A stretch of DNA of 50,128 nt from Paracoccaceae bacterium (lineage in GTDB: Bacteria > Pseudomonadota > Alphaproteobacteria > Rhodobacterales > Rhodobacteraceae). The stretch is from assembly GCA_022448925.1 (NCBI GenBank), contig JAKVCP010000016.1, positions 1 to 50,128 of the forward strand. The letters are read 5' to 3'. The notes beneath the pieces are model-generated. The model was given only the letters and a program-made list of their open reading frames with translations, was not told the DNA's origin and searched no databases. Positions 8,352 to 17,376 of the stretch are shown here, piece after piece. The position numbers were made by a program, and so were the translations under genes. How positions within the stretch are numbered: position 1 is the first letter of the stretch; every line of letters begins with the position of its first letter.

Positions 8352-9587
8352 TTACTTGTAGACCTCGTCCTGGACGCCATCGAGGCGCTCGAGGATGGCC
8401 ATCATCTTGGAGGTGTCCAGCATGAACTCCTGGAAGCCCTCCATGCCGGCCTTGGCCATCGCCGCAGGGGCATCACGGTCATAGAACTGAGCAATACCGG
8501 TTGCCGAGTTCAGCAGCGCAAAGCCTTCCTGGATGAACTTGTCTTCCGAGATGTCGGCCTTGGCGTTGATTGGCAGCTGGCCAATGGTTTTGTTCCACTT
8601 GGTCTGCACATCAGGACGTGCCACGAAAGCCAGGAACTTTTTGGCGTCTTCCTTGTTTTTCGCGTTGGTCGGGATAAAGAAGGCATCTGCCGGCGCTTCT
8701 TCGGCCAGCGGCACGTTCGGGTCGATGGTCGGGAACGGCATGAAGTCGATCTGATCATCGGTCAGACCCGCGTTCTTGTACCCGTCAACCGAGAAGTTGC
8801 CCATCACATACATTGCCGCGTCACCGTTGGCGAAGGGCGCGATGGCGTCCTGCCAGCTCATCGAGGCATGGTTGTCGACCCAGCCGCACTCATCGATCAG
8901 AACCTTCCAGTTTTCGAAGGTTTTTACGATGCGGGGATCAGTGTACTTGATCTTGCCCGCAGTCAGATCGTTGTGCACCTCATAGCCGTTGGTGCGCAGG
9001 TTCAGGTAGTCAAAAACACCCGCGGCAGTCCACAGGAACTTTGTGCCGATGGTGAACGGCGTCACTCCGTTTTCCTTCATGGTGCCACAGGCCGCCAGCA
9101 GCTCATCCCAGGTCTGAGGCTCTTCGAGCTTCAGCAGGTCAAAGATGTCCTTGCGGTAGTAAACGCCCCACTGATAGTAGGAGTAGGGCACGCCCCAGAT
9201 CTTGCCGTCCCGCGACATGGTGGCCTTGATCGCCGCCAGATCCTCGTTAAAGCCATTGTCGGCCCAGACATCGTCAACCGGAATGAACAGGCCGGCATCC
9301 ACAAAGGGCGCCATGCGGTTGCCCGGATACCACGAGGTCACATCGGGCGCATCCGCCGTCAGGAAGTTGCGGATCGCGGTCTTGTGCGCTTCGCGGTCGT
9401 TGTTGTTGACGATGACATTGATGTCAGGGTTTTCGGCTTTGAACTGCGCAACCGCGTCGTCAAACCCCTGCTTCGGACCTGGGTTCAGGTCGTCGAAGTT
9501 GATGACAAGATCACCGGCCAGAACAGCCGAGGTCATCAGCGACCCCGCCGCCAGTGCGGCCAGCGAAACCTTCATAGTGCGGAACAT
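8352..9587 (-). CDS. Sugar ABC importer solute-binding protein
   Basis: Periplasmic receptor of the galactoside importer (bacterial extracellular binding protein family 1). 411 residues; a Sec signal peptide (FRTMKVSLAALAAGSLMTSA) with a likely cut after AVLA, giving a mature start near GDLVINFDD. There is no lipobox cysteine. The start is placed at 9587, not six bases upstream, because GGGAGG (complement of 9594-9599) is then at normal distance; the upstream ATG would abut it. It is the first gene of the minus-strand operon, driven by the promoter at 9653-9681. Galactoside binding is inferred from the operon. Confidence 0.92.
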   Translation of the reverse strand: MFRTMKVSLAALAAGSLMTSAVLAGDLVINFDDLNPGPKQGFDDAVAQFKAENPDINVIVNNNDREAHKTAIRNFLTADAPDVTSWYPGNRMAPFVDAGLFIPVDDVWADNGFNEDLAAIKATMSRDGKIWGVPYSYYQWGVYYRKDIFDLLKLEEPQTWDELLAACGTMKENGVTPFTIGTKFLWTAAGVFDYLNLRTNGYEVHNDLTAGKIKYTDPRIVKTFENWKVLIDECGWVDNHASMSWQDAIAPFANGDAAMYVMGNFSVDGYKNAGLTDDQIDFMPFPTIDPNVPLAEEAPADAFFIPTNAKNKEDAKKFLAFVARPDVQTKWNKTIGQLPINAKADISEDKFIQEGFALLNSATGIAQFYDRDAPAAMAKAGMEGFQEFMLDTSKMMAILERLDGVQDEVYK

Positions 9588-9616
9588 GAGCATCCTCCCA
9601 AATGGTTCCAGTGAGT

Positions 9617-9635
9617 AGTTCCATTATTCGGAACT
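9617..9635. promoter_or_regulatory. Candidate IclR-family operator
   Basis: Perfect inverted repeat AGTTCC-N7-GGAACT lying just downstream of the predicted transcription start of the sugar operon. A second GTTCCA half-site occurs 13 bp away at 9605-9610 in direct orientation. Its place between the divergent IclR and binding-protein genes makes it the natural site for autoregulation and operon control. Confidence 0.6.
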
Positions 9636-9647
9636 TCATCTCAACTA

Positions 9648-9676
9648 TTGAAACTATGCGGACTCTTGGCTATTGT
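9648..9676 (+). promoter_or_regulatory. Predicted sigma70 promoter of the IclR gene
   Basis: TTGAAA (9648-9653), 17-bp spacer, TATTGT (9671-9676), reading toward the regulator gene that starts at 9708. It overlaps the oppositely directed promoter of the sugar operon almost completely. Confidence 0.55.
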
Positions 9677-9681
9677 GTCAA
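9653..9681 (-). promoter_or_regulatory. Predicted sigma70 promoter of the galactoside operon
   Basis: On the minus strand TTGACA (9681-9676) is followed after 17 bp by CATAGT (9658-9653), upstream of the binding-protein start at 9587. The -35 is a perfect consensus. The inverted repeat at 9617-9635 falls about 10-30 bases after the expected start site, a good roadblock position. Confidence 0.55.
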
Positions 9682-9707
9682 CAGTTTCCTGAGGAGGATG
9701 CAGCGCC

Positions 9708-10496
9708 ATGAACCAGCAAACCAGCACAGACGGCACCGTCGGCAAAGCTCTGGATGTGCTTGATCTTGTTGCAACATCCGGACGGCCGGCGCGCTTTTCT
9801 GAGCTGCTGGACAAAAGCCCGCATCCAAAGGCCACGCTGCACCGGCTGCTGCAGACGCTGGTGAACCAAGGCATGCTTACCCATGATTCGGAGACCCACA
9901 CCTACGCATTGGGTCTGCGCTTGGTGCAACTGGCGCACTCGGCCTGGCGCCAAAGCTCTTTGGCGCCGCTGGCGCGCGATCACATCGATGCTTTGGCGCG
10001 CGATCTGGGCGAAACCATTCACCTTGCGCAGATGCAGCGGGGGCAGGTGCTTTATGTCGACAAGCGCAATGCACAGGACCCGATCGAAATGTTCAGTCAG
10101 GCCGGCAAGATCGGACCAGGCTATTGCACCGGCGTGGGCAAGGCCATCATGGCCTACCTGCCCGAGGACGAGAGAACCCTGGCGGCGCGTCAGCAGAGCT
10201 ACCATCGATATACCCAGACCACACTGACGTCTCCTGACGAGCTGCTGGCTGAACTTGATGAAATCAAGCGCGACGGCATCGCGTTTGACCGCGAAGAACA
10301 CGAGCCCGGCATCATCTGTATCGCGGCCCCGATATTCAATGACCGCGGCCGGGCGATTGGCGCGCTGTCGGTCACCACATCAACCGATCGCAGCAGTCTG
10401 AGCGATCTGCTTTTGTATCGACCGGCGCTGGAACACACCGCCGGCCAAATCAAGGACGCTGCCCGCAACTGGCAGTTTCCAACCGAACAACGCTAG
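9708..10496 (+). CDS. IclR-family transcriptional regulator
   Basis: Probable effector-responsive regulator of the galactoside genes. 262 residues: N-terminal winged helix-turn-helix (about 10-60, including RFSELLDKSPHPKATLHRLL) and a C-terminal IclR effector domain (about 75-250) with GPGYCTGVGKAIMA and the conserved FDREEHEPGIICIAAPIF segment. GGAGG precedes the ATG by about ten bases. It is divergent from the sugar-binding protein and only 12 bp ahead of the importer ATPase, so it likely controls itself and both arms of the locus. Many IclR proteins in sugar-acid catabolism respond to an intermediate such as KDG or KDGal; the ligand here is not readable from sequence. Confidence 0.93.
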   Translation: MNQQTSTDGTVGKALDVLDLVATSGRPARFSELLDKSPHPKATLHRLLQTLVNQGMLTHDSETHTYALGLRLVQLAHSAWRQSSLAPLARDHIDALARDLGETIHLAQMQRGQVLYVDKRNAQDPIEMFSQAGKIGPGYCTGVGKAIMAYLPEDERTLAARQQSYHRYTQTTLTSPDELLAELDEIKRDGIAFDREEHEPGIICIAAPIFNDRGRAIGALSVTTSTDRSSLSDLLLYRPALEHTAGQIKDAARNWQFPTEQR

Positions 10497-10508
10497 GGGA
10501 GGAACAGC

Positions 10509-11573
10509 ATGACCGGTGTCACGCTGAAACAGGCGATCAAACGTTATGGCGAAGTACAGGTTGTACACGGCATCGACCTGGAGATCGAAGACGGCGAATT
10601 CTGCGTCTTTGTTGGCCCGTCGGGCTGTGGCAAGTCTACCTTGCTGCGGATGATTGCCGGGCTTGAAGAAACAAGTGATGGTACAATCAAGATAGGCCAC
10701 CGCGATGTCACCCACACCGACCCGGCAGAACGTGGTGTCGCCATGGTGTTCCAGACCTATGCGCTGTATCCGCACATGACCGTTCAGGAAAACATGGGCT
10801 TTGGCCTGCGTATGACGGGTCATCCCAAGGACGAGATCGCGCGCAAGGTGGGCGAGGCGTCAAAAATCCTGAAGCTGGACGGGTACCTGAAGCGCAAGCC
10901 TGCTGCCCTGTCAGGTGGACAGCGACAGCGGGTCGCCATTGGCCGGGCGATTGTCCGCGGCCCAGAGGTCTTTTTGTTCGACGAGCCGCTCTCGAACCTC
11001 GACGCTGAACTGCGCGTTGACATGCGTGTCGAGATCGCCCGCCTGCACAAGGAAATCGGCGCGACGATGATCTATGTGACCCACGATCAGGTCGAAGCGA
11101 TGACACTGGCAGACAAGATCGTTGTTCTGCGCGCCGGCAAGATTGAGCAGGTCGGCGCCCCGATGGAGCTTTATACAAACCCCGACAATCGTTTTGTCGC
11201 CGGTTTCATAGGGTCTCCGGGTATGAATTTCCTCAATGGCATCGTGACCGCGCAGGGTGTGAAGGTGCCTGCCTTGGGCGACACTGTGATCGCGACCCCC
11301 GTGACCCTGCCAGCAGAGGGAAGCGATGTGATTGTCGGCCTGCGCCCGCAAACCACAAGCATCACAAAGGTCGACGAAGCACCGATTGTCGTGGATCTGT
11401 CAGAACAACTTGGCGGTGTCGCCTATGATTACCTGCGCACCCCCACCGGGGAAAAGCTGGTGGTTGAAACCAAAGGGTTAGAGGTGGTGCCATCGGGGTC
11501 ACCGGTCCAGGTCAACTTTGATCCGGCGGACGTGATGTTTTTTGATGCCGAAAGCGAGGTGCGCCTGCGCTGA
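10509..11573 (+). CDS. Sugar ABC importer ATP-binding subunit (UgpC/MsmX type)
   Basis: ATPase that energises the galactoside importer. 354 residues: Walker [10 protein letters not shown] (36-44), Q-loop Gln82, signature LSGGQ (134-138), Walker B FLFDEP (155-160), H-loop VTHDQ, then a C-terminal TOBE/OB-like regulatory domain (about 235-354). GGGGAGG lies eight bases before the ATG. It is separated from its permeases and co-transcribed with the IclR gene on the other arm of the divergent locus. ATPases of this type can serve several importers, so it need not be exclusive to this one. Confidence 0.93.
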   Translation: MTGVTLKQAIKRYGEVQVVHGIDLEIEDGEFCVFVGPSGCGKSTLLRMIAGLEETSDGTIKIGHRDVTHTDPAERGVAMVFQTYALYPHMTVQENMGFGLRMTGHPKDEIARKVGEASKILKLDGYLKRKPAALSGGQRQRVAIGRAIVRGPEVFLFDEPLSNLDAELRVDMRVEIARLHKEIGATMIYVTHDQVEAMTLADKIVVLRAGKIEQVGAPMELYTNPDNRFVAGFIGSPGMNFLNGIVTAQGVKVPALGDTVIATPVTLPAEGSDVIVGLRPQTTSITKVDEAPIVVDLSEQLGGVAYDYLRTPTGEKLVVETKGLEVVPSGSPVQVNFDPADVMFFDAESEVRLR

Positions 11574-11895
11574 CCAGAGCCTGCGCCTGCCCGATCAAAC
11601 GCATGACCAAGCGGGCTGCTCGCAGGATCCGGCCGATCACGTGGCCTGCGCCCACCAGCACATGTCTGGCGCAGAGAGTCCATATCAGACCTGATGGACG
11701 CAGGTGACACAACGCCATGCAAAGCACGCAGTGGCAGCAGGCAGCCGCTGCACAGAGCGCATGATCCACGTCATCAAATCACAGATCATCGCAGACAAAC
11801 CTTGACGCGCTCGATCTTGGCGCGGCTCAAACGTGCAGCGCCCAGCGCGTCTGCATGTGGTCGTGGCTGGCCGATTGATGCCGGCTGCATCCGTG
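11574..11895. other. Convergent intergenic gap, no gene recognised
   Basis: 322 bp between the importer ATPase gene (plus) and panC (minus). Short open frames exist on both strands but none has a ribosome site or recognisable protein features. I see no clear terminator with a T-run. Confidence 0.6.
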
Positions 11896-12738
11896 TCAGA
11901 CAGGAATGTTGTCGATCAGACGCACACTGCCCAGATGCGCCGCCGCAAACAGGCGCGCGGGGCGATCCGCCGCGATGAGCTGCGCAAGATCCTCGGTGCT
12001 GCGCAGGTCAAGGTATTCAACCCGCTCAAACCCCGCAGCAGTCAGCCGTGATGTCGCTTCAGCCGCCAAGGCCGGAACCGGACCGCCCCGGCGAATCCCC
12101 TCTGCCATGGTCTGCATTTCAGCAAAAAGCTGACCCGCAACAGGTCGGTCCTTGGGGGACAAAAGCGCGTTGCGCGAACTCATCGCCAAGCCGTCGTCCT
12201 CGCGCACTGTGGGGCAGCCAATGACCTCCACTGGGATATTCAGGTCAGCGACCATACGGCGCACGACCTGCAACTGCTGAAAGTCCTTTTCACCGAAAAA
12301 CGCCAACTCTGCCGAGGTTTGCAACAACAGCTTGGCCACAACCGTGGCGACACCGGCGAAATGGCCGGGCCTGTGAACCCCGTCCATCACCTCGGTCACG
12401 CCGGCAACTGACACCGTCGTTGCGAAGCCAGTCGGATAGACCGTATCACCGTCCGGCACCCAGATCGCGTCCACATTGAACGGCCCAAGCTTGCGTGCAT
12501 CCTCCTCTTCCGTGCGCGGATAATTTGCCAGATCCTCGGCGGAGTTGAATTGCTTGGGGTTCACAAAAATCGTCACGATCACACGTGCAGCACGCTGCTT
12601 GGCCGCCGCAACCAGACTAAGATGCCCCGCATGCAACGCCCCCATGGTGGGAACCACGGCAAGTGTCTCTCCGGCCTGGCGCCAGGCCCGGGTTCGGGAC
12701 CGCAGCTGCGACAGGTCACGCAGAATATCGCCGCTCAT
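11896..12738 (-). CDS. panC: Pantothenate synthetase
   Basis: Joins pantoate and beta-alanine, using ATP, to make pantothenate for coenzyme A. 280 residues, the usual length. Nucleotidyltransferase motifs are present: MGALHAGH (about 32-39, HxGH), the FVNPKQFN loop, GEKDFQQL and the AMSSRN segment (KMSKS equivalent). The start overlaps the stop of panB by four bases, so the two enzymes are translationally coupled. Confidence 0.97.
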   Translation of the reverse strand: MSGDILRDLSQLRSRTRAWRQAGETLAVVPTMGALHAGHLSLVAAAKQRAARVIVTIFVNPKQFNSAEDLANYPRTEEEDARKLGPFNVDAIWVPDGDTVYPTGFATTVSVAGVTEVMDGVHRPGHFAGVATVVAKLLLQTSAELAFFGEKDFQQLQVVRRMVADLNIPVEVIGCPTVREDDGLAMSSRNALLSPKDRPVAGQLFAEMQTMAEGIRRGGPVPALAAEATSRLTAAGFERVEYLDLRSTEDLAQLIAADRPARLFAAAHLGSVRLIDNIPV

Positions 12739-13568
12739 GCCTTGGGCTCCGGCATGTCATCGGAAAACACGTGTTCGCTGCCGGGAAAGCTGCGCCCACG
12801 GACCGCCCTGGCATAGTCTGCAATCGCAGCCTCTGCCTGTTCACCCAAAGACGCAAAGCGTTTCACGAATTTGGCCTTGAATGCAGTGAAAAGCCCAAGC
12901 ATGTCGTCCACAACAAGGATCTGCCCATCGCAGCCAGCAGAGGCCCCAATCCCGATGGTCGGGATGTCAATATCAGCCGTTATCCGATCTGCCAGGGACT
13001 CGGGCAGCTTTTCCAGCACAACCGCAAAAGCCCCCGCACGGGCCACGGCGCGCGCATCCTGCATCAGCGCCTGACCTGCGGCGCCCCGCCCCTGTACCTT
13101 GTAGCCGCCAAGTGTGTTGATTGATTGCGGCGTCAGCCCAATGTGCGCCATGACCGGCACACCGCGTGCGACAAGAAATGCGATTGTTGGCGCCATGGTG
13201 ACCCCGCCCTCAAGCTTGACGGCCGCCGCACCCGTTTCAGCCATAAGGCGTGCAGCATTGCGAAACGCCTGCTCTGGCGCCTCTTCGTAGCTGCCAAACG
13301 GCATATCCACGACCAACATCGCGCGACGCAGGCCGCGTGCGACAGCCTTGCCGTGAAGAATCATCATCTCCATCGTCACACCAAGGGTCGAGGGCAGCCC
13401 GTGCAGCACCATGCCGACGCTGTCGCCGACAAGGACAAAATCGCAATGGGCATCCATCATTTCGGCCATCGGCGTCGTATACGCCGTCAATGAGACAAGG
13501 GGCGTTCCACCCTTGCGAGCCCTGATATCATCGGGCAAGGGGGCTGTTTTGCGCGCGGTGGCACTCAT
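12735..13568 (-). CDS. panB: 3-methyl-2-oxobutanoate hydroxymethyltransferase
   Basis: First committed step of pantothenate synthesis: transfers a hydroxymethyl group from 5,10-methylene-THF to alpha-ketoisovalerate, giving ketopantoate. 277 residues forming a Mg-dependent TIM barrel, with LTAYTTPMA, the metal site [11 protein letters not shown] (about 47-57), VKLEGG and GLTPQSIN all conserved. It is first of a two-gene panB-panC operon and divergent from the peptide-type importer that starts at 13734. A 37-codon open frame overlaps its start (13528-13641). Confidence 0.97.
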   Translation of the reverse strand: MSATARKTAPLPDDIRARKGGTPLVSLTAYTTPMAEMMDAHCDFVLVGDSVGMVLHGLPSTLGVTMEMMILHGKAVARGLRRAMLVVDMPFGSYEEAPEQAFRNAARLMAETGAAAVKLEGGVTMAPTIAFLVARGVPVMAHIGLTPQSINTLGGYKVQGRGAAGQALMQDARAVARAGAFAVVLEKLPESLADRITADIDIPTIGIGASAGCDGQILVVDDMLGLFTAFKAKFVKRFASLGEQAEAAIADYARAVRGRSFPGSEHVFSDDMPEPKA

Positions 13569-13733
13569 CTCTCAACGCCTTTCCAAGATCTTCCGCGGGG
13601 CGGATATCATCAGGCGCAAGATTATTCCACAGTGGATCCATGTCGTGAAACTTGATTGACGGGACGTTTGCGGGAACAGTTGGGGGGCAAGAGTCGGTCT
13701 GTGACCCGGCTGATCCAACAGGAGGACGTTTCC

Positions 13734-15209
13734 ATGAAATCAATCCGCAGCATTGCCGCGGTCTCGGCGTTTGTGGCCATGGCCGTTTCGGCACAGGCAC
13801 AGCAAAGCGACGTGACCGTCGCCATCCAGCTGGAGCCGCCGCACCTTGACCCGACCAGCGCCGCAGCCGGCGCAATCGACAGCGTGCTCTACACAAATGT
13901 ATTCGAAGGCCTGACACGCTTTACCAGCACCGGCGCGGTCGTGCCCGCCTTGGCCAAAAGCTGGACGATCAGCGAGGATGGCATGACCTACACCTTCGCG
14001 CTGAATGAGGGGGTGACGTTCCATGATGGCACCACGATGGACGCCGAGGATGTAAAGTTCAGCCTTGACCGCGCCAGGGGTGAGGACAGCGCGAATGCTC
14101 AGAAAGCGCTGTTTGCCGGCATTGCCGAGGTCACTGTCGTAGACCCAGCAACGGTCCAGGTCACATTGACCCAGGCCAACGGCAATTTCCTGTTCAACAT
14201 GGCCTGGGGCGACGCTGTGATTGTTGCACCCGAAAGCATTGAGGGCATCAAGCAGACCCCAATTGGCACAGGCGCATTCAAATTCGCGAATTGGGTCGAA
14301 GGCGACCGGATCGAGCTGGTTCGGAACGAGGCATACTGGGGCACACCCGCCGTGCTTGACGCCGCGACCTTCAAGTTCATCTCGGATCCGACGGCTGCGT
14401 TTGCCGCAATGATGGCGCAGGATATCGATGCCTTCGCCGGCTTCCCGGCGCCCGAGAACCTGCCCCTGTTCGAAGCCGACCCGCGTTTCTCTGTCATGGT
14501 GGGCTCAACCGAGGGTGAGACGATCCTGTCGACCAACAACAAGATGCCCCCGCTCGACAATGTCAAAGTCCGGCGGGCGATTGCACATGCCATCAACAGA
14601 CAGGAAATCATCGACGGTGCGATGTTTGGCGTTGGAACTCCGATTGGCACGCATTTTGCGCCACACAACCCCGATTACATCGATTTGACGGCGAACTCGG
14701 CCTATGATCCGGACCTGGCGCGGCAACTGCTGGCCGAGGCAGGGCTGGCCGACGGCTTTACCACAACATTGAAGCTGCCGCCGCCGTCCTATGCCCGGCG
14801 TGGTGGCGAAATCATAGCAGCCCAGCTGCGTGCGGTCGGCATTCAGACAGAGATCAGCAACCTTGAATGGGCGCAATGGCTGGAAGAGGTGTTTCGCGGC
14901 AAGGACTATGGTCTGACCATTGTCAGTCACACAGAGCCGTTCGACATCGGCATCTATGCTCGTCCCGAATACTATTTCCAATATGACAATGCCGCCTTCC
15001 AGGATGTGATCACGACGCTGACTGCCACAAACGACGCCGCTGCCCGGACCGAACTGTTGGCAAAGGCGCAGACCATGATCAGCGAAGAGTACGTCAACGG
15101 CTATCTGTTCCAGTTGGCCTATCCCGTGGTCGCCGACGCGCGACTTAAAGGGCTTTGGACAAATCAGCCAACACAAGGCAATCCGCTGACTGAAGTCACC
15201 TGGGAGTAA
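13734..15209 (+). CDS. Peptide/opine-type ABC importer solute-binding protein (family 5)
   Basis: Periplasmic substrate receptor of the second importer. 491 residues with a clear Sec signal peptide (MKSIRSIAAVSAFVAMAVSA, cut near AQA-QQSD) and the SBP_bac_5 fold: LEPPHLDPT near the mature N-terminus, YTNVFEGLTRF, and the characteristic VKFSLDRARG segment. The ATG at 13734 follows GGAGG at good distance; an open extension of 26 codons upstream has no such site. A 10-bp stem-loop follows and a further 360 bp separate it from the permease genes. The family binds di/oligopeptides, opines, glutathione, nickel and some sugars; substrate unknown here. Confidence 0.93.
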   Translation: MKSIRSIAAVSAFVAMAVSAQAQQSDVTVAIQLEPPHLDPTSAAAGAIDSVLYTNVFEGLTRFTSTGAVVPALAKSWTISEDGMTYTFALNEGVTFHDGTTMDAEDVKFSLDRARGEDSANAQKALFAGIAEVTVVDPATVQVTLTQANGNFLFNMAWGDAVIVAPESIEGIKQTPIGTGAFKFANWVEGDRIELVRNEAYWGTPAVLDAATFKFISDPTAAFAAMMAQDIDAFAGFPAPENLPLFEADPRFSVMVGSTEGETILSTNNKMPPLDNVKVRRAIAHAINRQEIIDGAMFGVGTPIGTHFAPHNPDYIDLTANSAYDPDLARQLLAEAGLADGFTTTLKLPPPSYARRGGEIIAAQLRAVGIQTEISNLEWAQWLEEVFRGKDYGLTIVSHTEPFDIGIYARPEYYFQYDNAAFQDVITTLTATNDAAARTELLAKAQTMISEEYVNGYLFQLAYPVVADARLKGLWTNQPTQGNPLTEVTWE

Positions 15210-15613
15210 CCGGACTGACTGAAAGCGCCCGTCCCGCATGGGCGCTTTCCACCATGGACACAACGACCTTCGGGTCATGACTTTAAAGACGTGACCACGT
15301 GACATCAGGCTGACAAAAGCGCGCGGCACGACGATCTGTCTGGACCAGTGCTGCCCAAAGGCCTCGCCACGCACGGATGCGTGAATGCGTGGATGCGCGG
15401 CCAATATCGCAGGGTTCCAATGCGCCACAAGGCACGCAATGTGGCGCGGCCCTGACCAGCAGGGAGGTGCATGGCCCAGTCAGCGGGTCGGCTTGCTTCG
15501 AGATGAAGGGCACAGCGCCCAATGGACGGGGCCAACCTGCGCATCGGAACAGAAGATCGGCGGGCATAAGCTCAGCTCTGGACCGATCGGACCACAGCCC
15601 CTAACGTGACAAC
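15210..15613. other. Intergenic gap within the importer operon
   Basis: 404 bp between the binding protein and the first permease gene. It holds the stem-loop at 15221-15249 and three tandem 8-bp units (GGATGCGT, GAATGCGT, GGATGCGC) at 15375-15398. Short open frames on both strands lack ribosome sites or protein-like features. Such a long gap inside an importer operon is unusual. Confidence 0.6.
15221..15249 (+). terminator. Stem-loop after the peptide-type binding-protein gene
   Basis: GAAAGCGCCC and GGGCGCTTTC form a perfect 10-bp stem around a 9-base loop, eleven bases after the stop codon. Without a following T-run it may act as partial terminator or mRNA 3'-end stabiliser, giving excess binding protein over membrane subunits. 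Confidence 0.75.
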
Positions 15614-16561
15614 ATGCTGCGGTATGCCCTTAAAAAAGTAGTCTCACTTGCCATCAGTCTGATCATCGCTTCGGTCGTGATCTTTGGGGTTGTCGAGGTG
15701 GCGCCAGGCGATCCGGCGTCCTACATGTTGGGCATCAACGCCCAGCCCGACACAGTTGCCGCGTTGCGGGCTGAACTTGGTCTCGATCAATCACGCTGGC
15801 AGCGGTATCTTGCATGGGTCTGCGGGATGGTGACCGGGGACTTCGGCATCTCGTACACGTACCGGGCCTCTGTTGGCGGAATGATCGGCGATCGATTGTG
15901 GATTTCACTGCCGCTGGCGCTTTATGCCTTGACGCTCAGCACGATCATCGCCTTCCCGGCGGGACTGTATGCCGCTTCGCGCCGGGGCAAACCCGGCGAT
16001 GTCGTGGTGATGGGCGCCACACAGCTGGGTGTTGCAGTGCCAAACTTCTGGTTCGCAATGATGCTGGTGCTGATCTTCGCCATCACTCTGCGCTGGTTCG
16101 GAGCCGGCGGCTTTCCCGGTTGGGAAAAAGGCCTCTTTGCAGGCATGAAGGCGCTGACGCTGCCCGCCGTTGCCCTTGCATTGCCACAGGCTGCGATCCT
16201 GACACGGGTCATGCGGTCCTCGCTGCTTGATATCCTTGGCGAGGACTTCATGCGCACCGCCCGCGCAAAGGGGCTGAGTCAGCGGCAGGCGATCTGGAGG
16301 CATGGATTGCGCAACGCGCTGATCCCGGTGCTGACTATCGTGGGGCTGCAGTTTTCATTTCTGCTGGCGGGCGGGATCATCATCGAGCAGGTCTTTTTCC
16401 TGCCGGGTCTTGGACGGCTGGTGTTTCAGGCAATCACCCAGCGCGATTTGATCGTGGTCGAAAGCGTCGTGATGCTTTTGGTCTTTGCCGTGATCTTTGT
16501 GAATTTCCTCGTGGATCTGGCGTATGCCGCAGTCGACCCCCGTCTGAGGTCTCGGGCATGA
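15614..16561 (+). CDS. Peptide-type ABC importer permease (DppB family)
   Basis: First membrane subunit of the importer. 315 residues, six predicted membrane helices; the N-terminal region has the DppB pattern VAPGDPASYMLG, and the EAA-type loop reads RTARAKGLSQRQAIWRHGLRNA near residues 214-235. No clear Shine-Dalgarno precedes ATG 15614, but the N-terminus MLRYALKK aligns with the family start. Its stop overlaps the DppC-type gene by four bases. Confidence 0.93.
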   Translation: MLRYALKKVVSLAISLIIASVVIFGVVEVAPGDPASYMLGINAQPDTVAALRAELGLDQSRWQRYLAWVCGMVTGDFGISYTYRASVGGMIGDRLWISLPLALYALTLSTIIAFPAGLYAASRRGKPGDVVVMGATQLGVAVPNFWFAMMLVLIFAITLRWFGAGGFPGWEKGLFAGMKALTLPAVALALPQAAILTRVMRSSLLDILGEDFMRTARAKGLSQRQAIWRHGLRNALIPVLTIVGLQFSFLLAGGIIIEQVFFLPGLGRLVFQAITQRDLIVVESVVMLLVFAVIFVNFLVDLAYAAVDPRLRSRA

Positions 16562-17376
16562 AGTGGCGGTCTCTGCTTATCGGAGGCCTGCTGAGCGCCA
16601 CATTTCTTCTGGCGGCGGCCCTGTCCTTTTTCTGGACGCCACATGACGTCGAAACCCTGAACATCGCCGGCCGGCTCAAGCCGCCTACCCTGTCAAACTG
16701 GTTGGGCACGGACCACTTTGGCCGTGACATCCTGAGTATGATCATGGTTGGCGCACGCACCTCGATTGCTGTGGCGCTTGTGGCTGTCGGGATCGGTATG
16801 GGGCTTGGGGTGCCCCTTGGATTGGCCGCGGCCGCGCAGTCCGGAGGCGTCCTCGACGAAGTGATCAGCCGGGGCAATGATCTGGTTTTTGCCTTTCCGT
16901 CTCTTGTGATCGCCATCCTGATCACGGCAGTCTTCGGGGCCGGAGCCGTCAACGCCATCATTGCCATCGGCATTTTCAATATTCCCGTCTTCGCCCGCCT
17001 GACCCGCGGCGCTGCGCTTAGTCTTTGGACCCGGGACTTCATCCTCGCCGCCCGTGTCGCCGGCAAAGGCCGAGCCCGGATAAGCCTGGAACATATCCTG
17101 CCCAATGTTGCGAACCTGCTGATTGTGCAGGGCACAATCCAGTTCAGTCTGGGCATCCTTGCAGAGGCGGGGCTCAGCTATGTCGGCCTTGGCGCGCAAC
17201 CGCCGGTTCCCAGCTGGGGGCGCATGCTCGCAGACGCCCAGACCATGGTCGCGCTCGCGCCCCATGTCGCGTTGATGCCGGGTCTGGCGATCGTGCTGAT
17301 GGTGTTGGGACTAAACCTGTTGGGCGACGGGTTTCGCGACTGGCTGGATCCGCGTCTCCGGGTGGTCAGGACATGA
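16558..17376 (+). CDS. Peptide-type ABC importer permease (DppC family)
   Basis: Second membrane subunit. 272 residues with the family signature WLGTDHFGRDILSMIMVGAR after the first membrane helix (about residues 48-67), and an EAA-type loop near AARVAGKGRARISLEHILPN. ATGA overlap with the DppB-type gene upstream and with the ATPase gene downstream shows a coupled importer operon. The substrate is not readable from the permease. Confidence 0.93.
   Translation: MKWRSLLIGGLLSATFLLAAALSFFWTPHDVETLNIAGRLKPPTLSNWLGTDHFGRDILSMIMVGARTSIAVALVAVGIGMGLGVPLGLAAAAQSGGVLDEVISRGNDLVFAFPSLVIAILITAVFGAGAVNAIIAIGIFNIPVFARLTRGAALSLWTRDFILAARVAGKGRARISLEHILPNVANLLIVQGTIQFSLGILAEAGLSYVGLGAQPPVPSWGRMLADAQTMVALAPHVALMPGLAIVLMVLGLNLLGDGFRDWLDPRLRVVRT

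Noticed and set aside
8868-9614. 248-codon plus-strand frame opposite the sugar-binding protein gene
   Set aside because: Antisense shadow; the binding protein on the other strand has a signal peptide, ribosome site and family similarity.
11512-11769. 85-codon minus-strand frame at the end of the importer ATPase gene
   Set aside because: Overlaps the real gene, no ribosome site, Cys/Ala-rich product without recognisable features.
17025-17372. N-terminal extension of the fused ATPase by 116 codons
   Set aside because: It lies wholly inside the permease gene in another frame; ATG 17373 has the ATGA overlap and matches the family start.
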